Source: Candidatus Poribacteria bacterium
Lineage (GTDB): Bacteria > Poribacteria > WGA-4E > UBA9662
Assembly: GCA_012963885.1 (NCBI GenBank)
Contig: DTUY01000157.1
Coordinates: forward strand, 18,673-75,824
Direction: 5' to 3'
Length of the DNA: 57,152 nucleotides
Shown: positions 46,503 through 56,578 of the stretch, in pieces
How positions within the stretch are numbered: position 1 is the stretch's first letter
How the letters are laid out: the number at the start of each line of letters is the position of its first letter
Translations under genes and position numbers: made by a program
Notes under the pieces: generated by a model
The model's database searches: none
What the model was told of the DNA's origin: nothing
The model's input: only the letters and a program-made list of their open reading frames with translations

Positions 46503-48470
46503 ATAAGAAGTAATTTCCTCCAAATCCTTTCCATCTGATCGATAAAATTTCCGATTGGGGTATTGATCCATCAATAGTTGGTTACGATCTCCTCTATCAA
46601 TTGCAAAGACAATATCTCCGGTTAGTAGCGAATGGTTTTGAGGAAATACACCTCGATAATATCTTTGATCAACGAATATGATGGCGTTGGAAATCTTTTT
46701 TGCTTTAGTTGCCTGTAGGGGATCTGTGTTAATATGCGTATAGAAATCGTTAGCATAGTATTTTTGTATTGGCAGTATATAAAGACCCACCATGAAAGCA
46801 AAACACAAAATCAGACTAAAGATTAACGTTATTCTAATTAAACGTTCTGTGACAGCAATTTGCAATATATCTCGCACAAATTTTGGCGTATAAATTAAAC
46901 CTCGCACTGTCAGAAGAACAAGAGTTGCAACCGACTCATAAAGGAATCTCGGGATCAGGTTACTACCTACTGAGTACCAATAGAAGAAATAACCGAAAGC
47001 CAGCGTAATCAGAACACTCCCCATCAACAGATCCCAGCGATTTTTCACGCCTGATAAAAACAAAACCAGTACAAATATCAGTGATGGTATTGGCCATTCA
47101 AATAGACGAAGATTCAAAAAATTCAGACGATCAAAACTGAGAACTAAGCCGTGTGACGGCGTGTGAACCGTTTGGCCCGGTGGACTCTTCCCAAAACCTG
47201 GATTATGTCCCTCTGTAAACTGAACGACGTATCCAAACAACATCGGATTCCCATTGGTTACATAATTATAGCTAAGTAGCATAACGATTATCAGAAGCAC
47301 TGCGGTGGCAAGAGTCAAGAAACAGGCTAAATACATTCTTGGCTTCTTTATCATTAGGATAACTGAATAAATACAAAAGGGAATCGATACTAAAACAGCA
47401 GTAAAGGGCCGTGTACTGGCCATCCATCCAAGTCCAATTCCAGCAATAAACGAATCTAGCCGTCTTTGTCTGCGGGTAGTCCTGGCAAAAAACAGCATAA
47501 ACAGAGTGCCACAAAAGAGAGCTGTTGCATGATTCATAAATCCGGAGGACATCACTAACAAAAAGGAACAAAAACAGGCCAATATACCTGCCAATTTCCC
47601 CGTGTTCTCATCATAGACCTCTTTACCAAGGAAGTAAATTAAGACTACAGTAGCTGACCCAAGTATCGGGTTGACCAACCAAGGCGAGCCGATGAGAACA
47701 CCCAACATTATCATCAATACATGTCCGGGAGGAAAAACAGAGTACCATTTCCCGTCTTTCATAATCATGAGTGGATTAAAATCGAAGAATTCCTTGAGTT
47801 CGGGTTCGGGAGCATATAATCGACCTGAGGCGAAGATGCGTCCATGAAACAGCTGGACCACGCTATCTGTTACGTGCGGCGTTCGATCAAACAGATAATA
47901 TGATCCAAGATTCGTAAGAAAAAGCGCCAGCAAGAATATAAGAGTGGAAAAAGCCAAACTGCTTTGTTTTGAAATAAGACGCCAAAACTGATGCGCAATT
48001 TCTGCCAACTGGTTTTGGTGAGCCATCCATCGGAGGATAGGATAGAAACTGATCATAATCAGGCAAACGCCACCAGATCCGCATATAAGGTACAAAACAG
48101 TTGACCATCCTTTCGATAGCGGCCACATGGTGAACAAAAAGAGCATGATGACGAATAACCTTTTGGCTACCTGTGGTGGGAGGAAAAAGGAGACCAACAC
48201 TTGGCGCACACTTTGAAAAGAGAGGGAGATACTAAAACAGACAGCGATACACCAAATCCATGTCTTTATACTGAATTTGACTAACCAATTCAGTGGTTGG
48301 AGTTGGATCTGAATCAATGTTTCCAGCCCTTGATATTCAGTTGATACATGTGACATAGTCCAAGGATTGATATGTGGAACAACTGTCAGCAAGATTATGC
48401 TTCCAACGAATACCAAAATCAGACGAAGACTAATTGAACTTGCCGTGGTGAGGTGATGCGCTGTTATCAT
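46491..48470 (-). CDS. GT39-like membrane glycosyltransferase
   Basis: About 659 residues with roughly 12 membrane helices. After the fourth helix a large loop contains FDFNPLMIMKDGKWYSVFPP and GHVLMIMLGVLIGSPWLVNP, as in the dolichyl/undecaprenyl-phosphate-mannose transferase (GT-C, GT39) group, followed by GLGWMASTRPFTAVL. Such proteins add sugars to cell-wall or protein targets outside the membrane. ATG 48470 is preferred to a GTG at 48479. The last four codons are part of the tandem duplication, so the stop lies within the duplicated unit. The gene stands alone. Confidence 0.7.
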   Translation of the reverse strand: MITAHHLTTASSISLRLILVFVGSIILLTVVPHINPWTMSHVSTEYQGLETLIQIQLQPLNWLVKFSIKTWIWCIAVCFSISLSFQSVRQVLVSFFLPPQVAKRLFVIMLFLFTMWPLSKGWSTVLYLICGSGGVCLIMISFYPILRWMAHQNQLAEIAHQFWRLISKQSSLAFSTLIFLLALFLTNLGSYYLFDRTPHVTDSVVQLFHGRIFASGRLYAPEPELKEFFDFNPLMIMKDGKWYSVFPPGHVLMIMLGVLIGSPWLVNPILGSATVVLIYFLGKEVYDENTGKLAGILACFCSFLLVMSSGFMNHATALFCGTLFMLFFARTTRRQRRLDSFIAGIGLGWMASTRPFTAVLVSIPFCIYSVILMIKKPRMYLACFLTLATAVLLIIVMLLSYNYVTNGNPMLFGYVVQFTEGHNPGFGKSPPGQTVHTPSHGLVLSFDRLNFLNLRLFEWPIPSLIFVLVLFLSGVKNRWDLLMGSVLITLAFGYFFYWYSVGSNLIPRFLYESVATLVLLTVRGLIYTPKFVRDILQIAVTERLIRITLIFSLILCFAFMVGLYILPIQKYYANDFYTHINTDPLQATKAKKISNAIIFVDQRYYRGVFPQNHSLLTGDIVFAIDRGDRNQLLMDQYPNRKFYRSDGKDLEEITSYSPN

Positions 48471-48671
48471 GACCTGCACTTTTAATTTGGACTTATAAAA
48501 ATATGATTGTTCAGAAAGAGGACAAGAATTCTATACTTGTTGCTGATAATTGACAAATCAAATTGTTCTACTAACTTGGTTGAATGGAGGAATCCTCATA
48601 GGACTTGGCAGATTGACAATTAGCTGGTTGCATGTCATAATAATTTTCAACCTCAAGGGTATGCATCCATC

Positions 48672-49772
48672 ATGAATTTTAGTATTTCAAGAAGACAAAT
48701 TTCTATAGCAATTATTTTGGCTTTTGTCCTCTTTTTGATTGTATTAGCGATTAATATAATCCTGCGCCGCGAATCAGAAATCAGACTAATTACGCTTTTA
48801 CCTAGTCAACCGGTTGGTTATTTATCCGTCAAGGAACTGGGGGGCCTTGTCAACACTTTTCAACACAGTGATTTTGGCAAAGCGGTTAAACAGGTTCCAA
48901 TTCTTGATGGTATTCAGCAAAAACCTTGGTGGCAACAGATTCATTATCAAAAGGAACTTTGGGAGTACGAAATAGGTGCCAAGCTTGATCTTAAATTTCT
49001 CGAAAGCTATTTTGGGCGACAAGCTATTCTAGCATTCTATCAAAGTGAAGAGAAATTATCTTTTTTACTGATCAGCGATGTCGGTGCTAAAGGGATACTT
49101 GAAGTTTCAACTATTGTGGCAGCAGGGCCAATCAACTCAAAATATGAACGGATCAAGTCGAAACACTTAGGTGTGACAATCAACACAATTACTGGTTATC
49201 CACTCGATTTCAGCTACGCTTTTGTTGACACTGTTGGCATATTGTCGTTCGACGAGTCACTGGTTGAAGATGTCATAAAAATCCATGTTGCTCGGCAGCC
49301 GGGTTTTGTGGAGCAGTCCTATACCGATCTGCTAGAACGCTACGATTCATCAAAGAATACAGGCTATGTCAACTTTTCAAAAATCTTGCGAAACGTTAAG
49401 ATTACGCCTATATTTAAGACAGCGCTAACGCCAATCAAGACAATGACTTTCAGCAATCAACATGAAAATGGCATGATTATTTTCGATAGCCGCTTCACCT
49501 TAAATAAACCAATTGATTTGGTAATGGCAACACTCAAAATCCCAAATGGACAAACTTTTGAAGTTGAACCTAAACAACTCATCGCCGACATTGAGAATTT
49601 TTTTCCTATCTTGAAACTTATTGCCTTGGCAAATGGTGTTCAGCTAGGTAATCAGTGGAAGGATAACCTTCTTGCCAACTTAGCTCCTCTTGAAACACTG
49701 GGAACAATGGTTACCCAAATTCAATTTAGTGATCAGTCTGCGACAGCGACAATAAAAATTCCGTTGGAGTAA
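48672..49772 (+). CDS. Membrane-anchored DUF3352-like protein
   Basis: 366 residues. One N-terminal membrane helix (about 12-32), then a soluble domain outside the cytoplasm with alternating strands (LITLLPSQPVGYLSVKELG, ILAFYQSEEKLSFLLISDVG, FVDTVGILSFDESLVEDVI). The pattern resembles DUF3352 proteins but the match is not firm. AAGGG precedes the ATG. It is followed after five bases by a DUF1549/DUF1553 gene and so may be its envelope partner. Confidence 0.6.
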   Translation: MNFSISRRQISIAIILAFVLFLIVLAINIILRRESEIRLITLLPSQPVGYLSVKELGGLVNTFQHSDFGKAVKQVPILDGIQQKPWWQQIHYQKELWEYEIGAKLDLKFLESYFGRQAILAFYQSEEKLSFLLISDVGAKGILEVSTIVAAGPINSKYERIKSKHLGVTINTITGYPLDFSYAFVDTVGILSFDESLVEDVIKIHVARQPGFVEQSYTDLLERYDSSKNTGYVNFSKILRNVKITPIFKTALTPIKTMTFSNQHENGMIIFDSRFTLNKPIDLVMATLKIPNGQTFEVEPKQLIADIENFFPILKLIALANGVQLGNQWKDNLLANLAPLETLGTMVTQIQFSDQSATATIKIPLE

Positions 49773-49777
49773 AAAAA

Positions 49778-51334
49778 ATGAAAATTCTTAGTATGACCTG
49801 CTTCCTTCTTTTTGTGTGTCTGACAGCGATAACCGATGCACGTATCTCGTCGAGTACCAAACAACTTGATCGTCACATTACAGCAAAAATAAAGGAGGCT
49901 AAAATACAACCGTCAGGGAAATCAAATGATACTGAATTTTTAAGACGAATCCACTTGGATCTAACCGGGAAAATTCCAACATTGGAGGAGATCGAAGCAT
50001 TTGAAAAAGCCGGACGAGGCAAACGCCAAAAAAAGATCAACCAATTGCTGAATAGTGATCTGTACTACGACCACTGGGGACGAATTTGGGTTAAATGGTT
50101 AATTAACAGAAACGGGGGCAACCAACAAGTTCGAACTGGTCTGGAAAAGTGGGTGCGCGATAGTCTGCGAGTCAATAAACCTTACAACCAATTCGTTACG
50201 GAGTTACTGACAGCAACCGGCGATACACGTGACAATCCGGCGGGGAACTATATACAACGCTATAATCTATCACCAACCAACCTTACATCACACAGTTCGC
50301 GACTTTTCCTCGGCTTGCCCATGCAGTGTGCCGAATGTCACGATCACAAAACTGAACCATGGTATCAAGAAGACTACTACAGCATGGCTTCCTTCTTCAC
50401 CAACGTTCGTAGTAAGGCTGTTTACGAAAAGAACGATCGTGGACAAGACCAACTCGTTAGCTGGGTTTTGAGAGATGAAAATAAGGGATCCATCCGTATG
50501 CCTGATTCTAATCAAGAAATTTTCCCACGTTTTCTTGATGGTAACATATATCGAGGGGTGGCGCAGAAAAAGCGTGAGGCCTTGAGCAAGTGGGTCACTG
50601 ACCGAAAGAACCCATATTTCAGTCCAGCGATCGTAAACCGGATCTGGTCTCAGTTTATGGGCAGAGGGTTTGTGGAACCACTGGACGCATTTGGGGAAGA
50701 ACATCCGTCGACACATCCAGAACTCTTGGATTGGTTGGCAGAAGACTTTGCTAGATATGGATATAACCTCCAGCATCTGATGAAGACCATTCTTAATTCA
50801 GATGCCTACCAGCGCACATCGGCCAAAAATTCGAAGAATGAAGACGACAAATACTACTATTCACACGCCTATATAAAGCCGTTAAGTGCAGAACAGTTTT
50901 TTTATTCTATGCTGGAAGCCACCGGTTTTGAGCGTCTGCAGAAAAGACGTGATAAAAACCAGCTTGAATCGATGAAACGGAACTATCTTCGTCGATTCAT
51001 CTACTTACTTGACAATGGGGAAATGGAAGAAATTGAAGCCTTCAACGGTACAGTACCACAAGCTTTGATGATGATTAACGGTCCTTTGGTTAATGATAGT
51101 GGAGATCACCGTCAACGTGGAAGCCTTATCAATTACATCTTAAAAAACTACCGCACGACAAAAGATCGGATGAAGCGGATCTATCTGACGGTACTCTCAC
51201 GCAAACCGACCTCAAAAGAAATGACACATTTTGAACGGTATATGAAGCGAAGTTTGTATAACGATAAAAAACTTGCTTATGAAGATCTGTATTGGGTGCT
51301 ATTGAACTCCGCCGAATTTGCCCTTAACCATTAG
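49778..51334 (+). CDS. Short DUF1549 - DUF1553 exported protein
   Basis: 518 residues: a signal peptide (MKILSMTCFLLFVCLTAITDA), DUF1549 with HLDLTGKIPTLEEIEAFEK and the haem-like CAECHDHK near residue 184, and DUF1553 with AIVNRIWSQFMGRGFVEPLD. PSCyt1 and PA14 parts are absent, so this is the smallest form of the family in the window. No DUF1501 gene follows, unlike the two other family members. GGAG precedes the ATG, and the next gene begins eight bases after the stop. Confidence 0.9.
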   Translation: MKILSMTCFLLFVCLTAITDARISSSTKQLDRHITAKIKEAKIQPSGKSNDTEFLRRIHLDLTGKIPTLEEIEAFEKAGRGKRQKKINQLLNSDLYYDHWGRIWVKWLINRNGGNQQVRTGLEKWVRDSLRVNKPYNQFVTELLTATGDTRDNPAGNYIQRYNLSPTNLTSHSSRLFLGLPMQCAECHDHKTEPWYQEDYYSMASFFTNVRSKAVYEKNDRGQDQLVSWVLRDENKGSIRMPDSNQEIFPRFLDGNIYRGVAQKKREALSKWVTDRKNPYFSPAIVNRIWSQFMGRGFVEPLDAFGEEHPSTHPELLDWLAEDFARYGYNLQHLMKTILNSDAYQRTSAKNSKNEDDKYYYSHAYIKPLSAEQFFYSMLEATGFERLQKRRDKNQLESMKRNYLRRFIYLLDNGEMEEIEAFNGTVPQALMMINGPLVNDSGDHRQRGSLINYILKNYRTTKDRMKRIYLTVLSRKPTSKEMTHFERYMKRSLYNDKKLAYEDLYWVLLNSAEFALNH

Positions 51335-51342
51335 TTAGCAGA

Positions 51343-53118
51343 ATGACTAACCAAGTTATTGTCCGGTCTGGTTCAAAATGGCTCCATTTCAAGCAGCCTC
51401 TATATATTATTGAAACGCATCGACTCGATGAAGTCATCCCAAAACTTCAGGATATAGAAGAAACAGCCAGCCGATTCGATCTTTATGCTGTCGGATTTAT
51501 CAGTTATGAAGCCGCTCCCGCATTCGACAGCGCATTGACGACACTTTCTTCCACCGGTTTCCCCTTAATTTGGTTTGGTCTCTATGAGGAACCAGATTCA
51601 ATGAATGTCCTTCCTATCTTTACTGAAAAACTTGATAGGTTGTGGACACCATCCATTGATCAAGATGATTACAGGAAAATACTTGAACGAATCAGGAGCT
51701 TCATTGCCGCCGGAGAGACGTATCAGGTTAATTACACATTTCGTTTGCGTTCCAAACACAATGGAGATCCGCTCACATTATTTCGCCAGTTGATAATGGC
51801 ACAACCAGCCAGATATGCTTCTTATGTGGAAACAGATCAGTTTGCTATCTGTTCAACCTCGCCAGAACTTTTTTTTAATCTCAATGACCAGCAATTGATC
51901 ACACGACCGATGAAAGGCACAGCCAATCGCGGACTCACCTTCAGCAAAGATCAGGAGCAAGCCAACAGATTACAAAACTCACCAAAGGATCGCGCTGAAA
52001 ATCTGATGATTGTAGACATGATGCGGAATGATCTGGGACGTATTGCATCATCAGGTAGTATTAAAGTACCAAACTTGTTTGAGGTAGAAAAATATCCCAC
52101 AGTCTGGCAGATGACCTCGACCGTTTCTGCTCAAACGGGGGCATCTTTTTCAGAAATTCTAACGGCACTTTTCCCTTCGGCCTCCATTACCGGCGCACCA
52201 AAAGTTCAGACGATGAAGATTATTGCTGATCTTGAAAATAACCCAAGAAAGATCTATACCGGCACAATCGGCTATTTGTCACCAGGTCGAAAAGCACAAT
52301 TTAACGTGGCTATCCGAACGGTGCTAATCGATAAGTGGAATGGAACTAGCGAGTATGGTGTCGGCAGCGGTGTTGTCTGGGATTCTGTAGATCAACTTGA
52401 ATTTGAGGAATGTCTGGTAAAAGCGAAAATTTTGACCGAATCCCATCCCAACTTTTCCATCTTTGAAAGCCTACTTTGGGAAAACGAAAACTATTTCCTA
52501 TTATCGTATCACCTTGATCGTTTGCATAAATCAGCGAAATATTTCGATTTCCCGGTTGACGTTAACCTGATTGAAAAAAAATTGTTGAAGCTTAGTACAA
52601 CTTTATCGACAGCTGAACAAAATAAACCCCATAAAATCAGGCTTATTTTAAGTCCAACGGGTCAGATAGACTGCCAATCGACGTCAATTACAAGGGATCA
52701 GAATCAACAACCTGTGCAGATCAAACTAGCAAGTACACCAATAGACCCATCAAATCGCTTCCTTTATCACAAAACAACGCAAAGGGACGTGTACGACCAA
52801 GCCAAAATGGATAATCCCGATTGTGACGATGTTTTGCTTTGGAACAAAAATGGTGAAATTACCGAAAGTTGCATCGCCAACGTGGTAGTTGATATTAAAG
52901 ATAAGCTCATAACACCGCCAGTATCATCCGGACTTTTAGCTGGAACTTTTCGAGCGTGGTTGCTGGATCAGCAAAAAATTAGTGAGGAAATTGTCACCAT
53001 TGACGATGTCATGCTGGCCAATCAAATCTACCTTATCAATTCAGTGAGGAAGTGGCGTCAAGCTAACCTACCTACTCTACATATCAAGGAATATGGATTG
53101 CAGAGGGAAGCTATTTGA
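51343..53118 (+). CDS. pabB: Aminodeoxychorismate synthase PabB fused to lyase PabC
   Basis: 591 residues. The chorismate-binding domain (about 100-375) has RPMKGTANRG, the PabB-type lysine form of the P-I-K-G-T motif, then DRAENLMIVDMMRNDLGRIA and PSASITGAPKVQTMKII. A class IV aminotransferase domain follows (about 380-591), with IFESLLW, KTTQRDVYDQA (PLP lysine), ESCIANVV and GLLAGTFR. It turns chorismate plus ammonia into 4-aminobenzoate for folate. The glutamine amidotransferase PabA is not in the window. It is sandwiched between unrelated genes, with a TTGA overlap with the MFS gene. Confidence 0.93.
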   Translation: MTNQVIVRSGSKWLHFKQPLYIIETHRLDEVIPKLQDIEETASRFDLYAVGFISYEAAPAFDSALTTLSSTGFPLIWFGLYEEPDSMNVLPIFTEKLDRLWTPSIDQDDYRKILERIRSFIAAGETYQVNYTFRLRSKHNGDPLTLFRQLIMAQPARYASYVETDQFAICSTSPELFFNLNDQQLITRPMKGTANRGLTFSKDQEQANRLQNSPKDRAENLMIVDMMRNDLGRIASSGSIKVPNLFEVEKYPTVWQMTSTVSAQTGASFSEILTALFPSASITGAPKVQTMKIIADLENNPRKIYTGTIGYLSPGRKAQFNVAIRTVLIDKWNGTSEYGVGSGVVWDSVDQLEFEECLVKAKILTESHPNFSIFESLLWENENYFLLSYHLDRLHKSAKYFDFPVDVNLIEKKLLKLSTTLSTAEQNKPHKIRLILSPTGQIDCQSTSITRDQNQQPVQIKLASTPIDPSNRFLYHKTTQRDVYDQAKMDNPDCDDVLLWNKNGEITESCIANVVVDIKDKLITPPVSSGLLAGTFRAWLLDQQKISEEIVTIDDVMLANQIYLINSVRKWRQANLPTLHIKEYGLQREAI

Positions 53119-54368
53119 ACCACGACCCGTATGAAGCATTCCGCATTGGCAGTTTTCGGGCATATATGTCTGGTTGGTTTACTTCGTTAATAGGAACTAG
53201 AATTCAAAGTGTTGCGATTGGCTGGGAGATATATCAACGAACTGGAAAGGCTCTGTCGCTTGGTCTTGTTGGTCTCATTCAAGCATTACCAAACATGTTG
53301 TTAGCATTACCTGCCGGCTATCTGGCGGATACCTTTGACCGCCGCAAACTGGTTATTTTCAGTCTTGCTGGTGCGACAGTAACTTCTGTAAGTCTGGCAG
53401 TTCTGTCATACCATCAAGGCAACACAGGTCTGATGTACCTGCTTCTTCTATTCGATGCCACGGCATTGGCGCTGGGGCGACCTGCTAGATCGGCATTGCT
53501 CCCTCAACTTGTACCCCGCCAAGTTTTTCCAAATGCGGTGATGTGGAGTTCCAGCACGTTTCATCTATCATCTGCTATTGGACCTGCTGTAGGCGGATTT
53601 ATTTTGGCCGCTAACGTGCCCTCAGCATATTTAATTAGCGCCTGTGGAACGCTGATATTCATCGGTCTTTTAACAAAAATCGATATTCGTGATCTACCTG
53701 AAAGGAATGGGAGCAAAAGTATAACATTCAAAACACTGCTGGCAGGTTTGCGCTTCGTTTGGAATGCCAAGTTGCTGCTGACAACGATGTTGCTTGATAT
53801 GTTCGCCGTATTACTGGGTGGGGCGATTTACTTGTTGCCGATGTTCGCCAAAGATATTTTGCAGGTCGGGGAGATCGGTTTTGGTTGCCTAAGGGCAGCT
53901 CCAGCAATTGGCGCGGTTGTTATGGCTATCATGATCGCCCATCTTCCACCAATGAAACGGGCAGGACGGAACCTTCTGCTAGCAGTGGCGGGTTTTGGCA
54001 TGGTAACCGTTATCTTCGGTGTGTCAAAGTACTTTTGGTTATCTTTCATCATGTTATTTATGACTGGAGTACTTGATAATGTGAGTGTGGTGATTCGACA
54101 TACTCTAGTACAATTACTCACGCCAGATCAAATGCGCGGACGCGTTTCAGCAGTTAATGGCATCTTCATTGGGACATCAAACGAGTTGGGTGGATTCGAA
54201 TCAGGATTAGTTGCAAGTTGGTTTGGAGCCATAGCATCAGTAGTAATCGGTGGAATTGGTACAATTCTGGTGGTAGTTACCACAGCTTTGGCTGCACCGG
54301 AACTACGGAGATTACAATCTCTTCGAGATATCAAAACACTTGAAGAAGAACAAACAGACAATAGTTAA
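53115..54368 (+). CDS. MFS transporter, MFS_3 (EntS-like) type
   Basis: 417 residues, about 12 membrane helices. The short loop after helix 2 reads GYLADTFDRRKLVIFSLAG, the typical MFS motif A (G-x-L-A-D-x-x-x-R-R), and RPARSALLPQLVPR follows as in EntS-type multidrug or siderophore exporters. The first codon is TTG at 53115 overlapping the stop of the previous gene; an ATG at 53166 would remove part of helix 1. The last about 35 residues are polar. Probably exports a small molecule. Confidence 0.88.
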   Translation: MNHDPYEAFRIGSFRAYMSGWFTSLIGTRIQSVAIGWEIYQRTGKALSLGLVGLIQALPNMLLALPAGYLADTFDRRKLVIFSLAGATVTSVSLAVLSYHQGNTGLMYLLLLFDATALALGRPARSALLPQLVPRQVFPNAVMWSSSTFHLSSAIGPAVGGFILAANVPSAYLISACGTLIFIGLLTKIDIRDLPERNGSKSITFKTLLAGLRFVWNAKLLLTTMLLDMFAVLLGGAIYLLPMFAKDILQVGEIGFGCLRAAPAIGAVVMAIMIAHLPPMKRAGRNLLLAVAGFGMVTVIFGVSKYFWLSFIMLFMTGVLDNVSVVIRHTLVQLLTPDQMRGRVSAVNGIFIGTSNELGGFESGLVASWFGAIASVVIGGIGTILVVVTTALAAPELRRLQSLRDIKTLEEEQTDNS

Positions 54369-54412
54369 TTACAATAGCCAAACAACCCAAAAATTTGGAA
54401 AGGTATATTTTT

Positions 54413-55279
54413 ATGAAATTAGAAACCCTCGATTTGCAAATCATCGACACCCACACGCACTTTTACGATCCAACTCGGCCTCAAGGAGTCCCTTGGCCCA
54501 GTCAGGATGACGACTTCTTATACAGACGCGTGATGCCAGAAGATTACAAATCACTTGCGGTTAATCAAGGTGTCAAAGGTACCGTGGTGGTTGAAGCAAG
54601 CAAATGGTTTGAAGACAATCAGTGGATTCTCGATCTTGCCGAAGCAGATCCATTTCTGGTTGGTCTTGTCGGCAACATAGACATTGATAGCGACGACTTC
54701 GAGTCAAATTTGAATCATCTGGCTGGAAATCCCCTTTTTCGGGGTATCAGGCTCGGTGGAGGTGCTTTAGGGAATGTTGCAGATCAATCCTTTCTCAATC
54801 AATTAGAACAACTGGCATCGCTTGATCTGGAACTCGATTTATTGATCGATGCACCGCTGTTATCATCCGTCAATACAATTTCTGAAAAGATCCCTGATCT
54901 TCGTATCATGATCAACCATATTGGACATGTACCAATTGATGGGCAACCACCTGATACAGCATGGGTCGAAGGAATGGAGATTATCTCAAAACAACCAAAC
55001 GTTTATTGTAAAGCCTCTGGATTCGTCGAGTTAGCCAAAGGTAAGCCACCCACCGACGAACTAGACTATTACAGGCCAACCATGGATGTACTATGGAATT
55101 TATTTGGTATAGACTATCTTGTTTACGGCAGTAATTGGCCAGTTTCTGAACGTTATGCGGCCTACCAAAACGTGCAACAACTTGCCTTCAGATATTTTGA
55201 AACCAAAGGTTCAAAAGCAGTCGAAAAAGTGTTCTGGGGAAATTCAAAAGAGTTCTATAAATGGATTGATCGACATTAA
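54413..55279 (+). CDS. Amidohydrolase-2 family, lactonase-like
   Basis: About 288 residues from ATG 54413, which has GGAAAGG upstream; a TTG at 54395 is less likely. IIDTHTHFYDP gives the H-x-H metal motif at the barrel's first strand. GNIDIDSDDFESNLN, FRGIRLGGG, NHIGHVPIDG and LVYGSNWPVSE match the COG3618 group of L-fuconolactone or 2-pyrone-4,6-dicarboxylate lactonases. It should hydrolyse a sugar or aromatic lactone. It precedes an enolase-superfamily gene by 21 bases, a pairing known from deoxy sugar breakdown. Confidence 0.85.
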   Translation: MKLETLDLQIIDTHTHFYDPTRPQGVPWPSQDDDFLYRRVMPEDYKSLAVNQGVKGTVVVEASKWFEDNQWILDLAEADPFLVGLVGNIDIDSDDFESNLNHLAGNPLFRGIRLGGGALGNVADQSFLNQLEQLASLDLELDLLIDAPLLSSVNTISEKIPDLRIMINHIGHVPIDGQPPDTAWVEGMEIISKQPNVYCKASGFVELAKGKPPTDELDYYRPTMDVLWNLFGIDYLVYGSNWPVSERYAAYQNVQQLAFRYFETKGSKAVEKVFWGNSKEFYKWIDRH

Positions 55280-55300
55280 TTACTGACGGAAAGACAACCG

Positions 55301-56578
55301 ATGATGTACATAGAACACACCGATCTGGAAATCCAACGGGAACCTTTCGCACGACCTTTTGGGTTCAAAGGATCCGCCTTTCATGAAAAATGGAATGCGG
55401 TTGTACGCGTCCGTGATTCAGCGGGTATAACTGCCTTTGGCTTGGGAGGATTAGCTGTGTTATGGTCAGACCCAACGGTATTTGTTCAACACAGTGAGGT
55501 TGGTGGGAATTTACTGCAACTTTCTGTACTTGAATACGCACTTCAGTGGATCAAAAACCGCGACTTTACCGACCCACTGGCACTATTTGATGAGATCCTG
55601 CCCTCAACGCATGAATACGCGAAATCGATTACCCAATTGCCCTCACTTAGGCTCACTTTTACGCTGAATGCGCTGGTAAGTTTAGACAATGCGATCTGGA
55701 TGCTTTACGCTAAACAGAATAAGATTACGGATTTTGATAAACTGATACCAGGCCTGTATCTTCCTTGTTTGTCTGGCAGGCAGAATCGTATTGCGATTGT
55801 ACCGGCAATTGGATATACGCTCCCATTAGAACAGATCAAGGATTTGCTGGAGCAAGGAATCTTTGTACTTAAAATCAAGATCGGTCAGCCAGGCAATGAA
55901 AAGGAAATGTTAGAAAGGGATTCAGAACGGCTAAAGCAAATTCACCACATCTGTCAGAATCACAGCACGATCATGACAGACTCTGGTAAAATCGCCTATT
56001 ACCTTGACGCTAATGGTCGTTATCAAACAAAAGATGGTATCTTACGTTTGCTGGATTACGCTGACCGTATCGGCTGTATTGATCAAATTATTTTAATTGA
56101 AGAGCCCTTCGATGAGCATCTGATTGTAGATGTTTCAGATCTACCAATTCGCTTGGCTGCAGACGAAAGTCTTCATACCATCGAGGATATACGAAACCGG
56201 GTTGGCCAAGGTTACCAAGCAGTTGCCATCAAACCTGCCGGAAAAACTTTGTCACTGGCATTTCAAATGGTAAGTGCCTCAGTTGAAAATGCGGTAATCC
56301 CTTTTGTAGCCGATAATGCCTGTGTACCCATACTAGTTGAATGGAACAAAAACATTTCTGCCCGACTCCCAATATTCCCTGGACTAAAAATCGGAATGAT
56401 GGAATCAAACGGGCCACAAAACTATGCTACGTGGCCACAACTTATCTCCGACTACCCTTTACCTGAAGCACACTGGCTGATGCCCACATCAGGCACATTT
56501 CAACTGAACCAGAATTACTACCATCATAGCGGTGGGATTTTCACCGATCCCCTGCCTTATATTCAGTCATTTCGATAA
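55301..56578 (+). CDS. Enolase-superfamily protein, MLE group
   Basis: 425 residues with a complete active site: Lys191-x-Lys193 (LKIKIG), Asp236 (YLDANGRY), Glu268 in IEEPF, Asp288 in AADES, and Lys311 (AIKPAG). The two lysines on opposite strands are the hallmark of the muconate-lactonising/OSBS/dipeptide-epimerase subgroup, unlike the product of 28577-29854. The N-terminal capping domain is long. It lies directly after the lactonase-like gene. Lactone opening followed by epimerisation or dehydration is inferred. An ATG at 55304 is equally possible. Confidence 0.85.
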   Translation: MMYIEHTDLEIQREPFARPFGFKGSAFHEKWNAVVRVRDSAGITAFGLGGLAVLWSDPTVFVQHSEVGGNLLQLSVLEYALQWIKNRDFTDPLALFDEILPSTHEYAKSITQLPSLRLTFTLNALVSLDNAIWMLYAKQNKITDFDKLIPGLYLPCLSGRQNRIAIVPAIGYTLPLEQIKDLLEQGIFVLKIKIGQPGNEKEMLERDSERLKQIHHICQNHSTIMTDSGKIAYYLDANGRYQTKDGILRLLDYADRIGCIDQIILIEEPFDEHLIVDVSDLPIRLAADESLHTIEDIRNRVGQGYQAVAIKPAGKTLSLAFQMVSASVENAVIPFVADNACVPILVEWNKNISARLPIFPGLKIGMMESNGPQNYATWPQLISDYPLPEAHWLMPTSGTFQLNQNYYHHSGGIFTDPLPYIQSFR

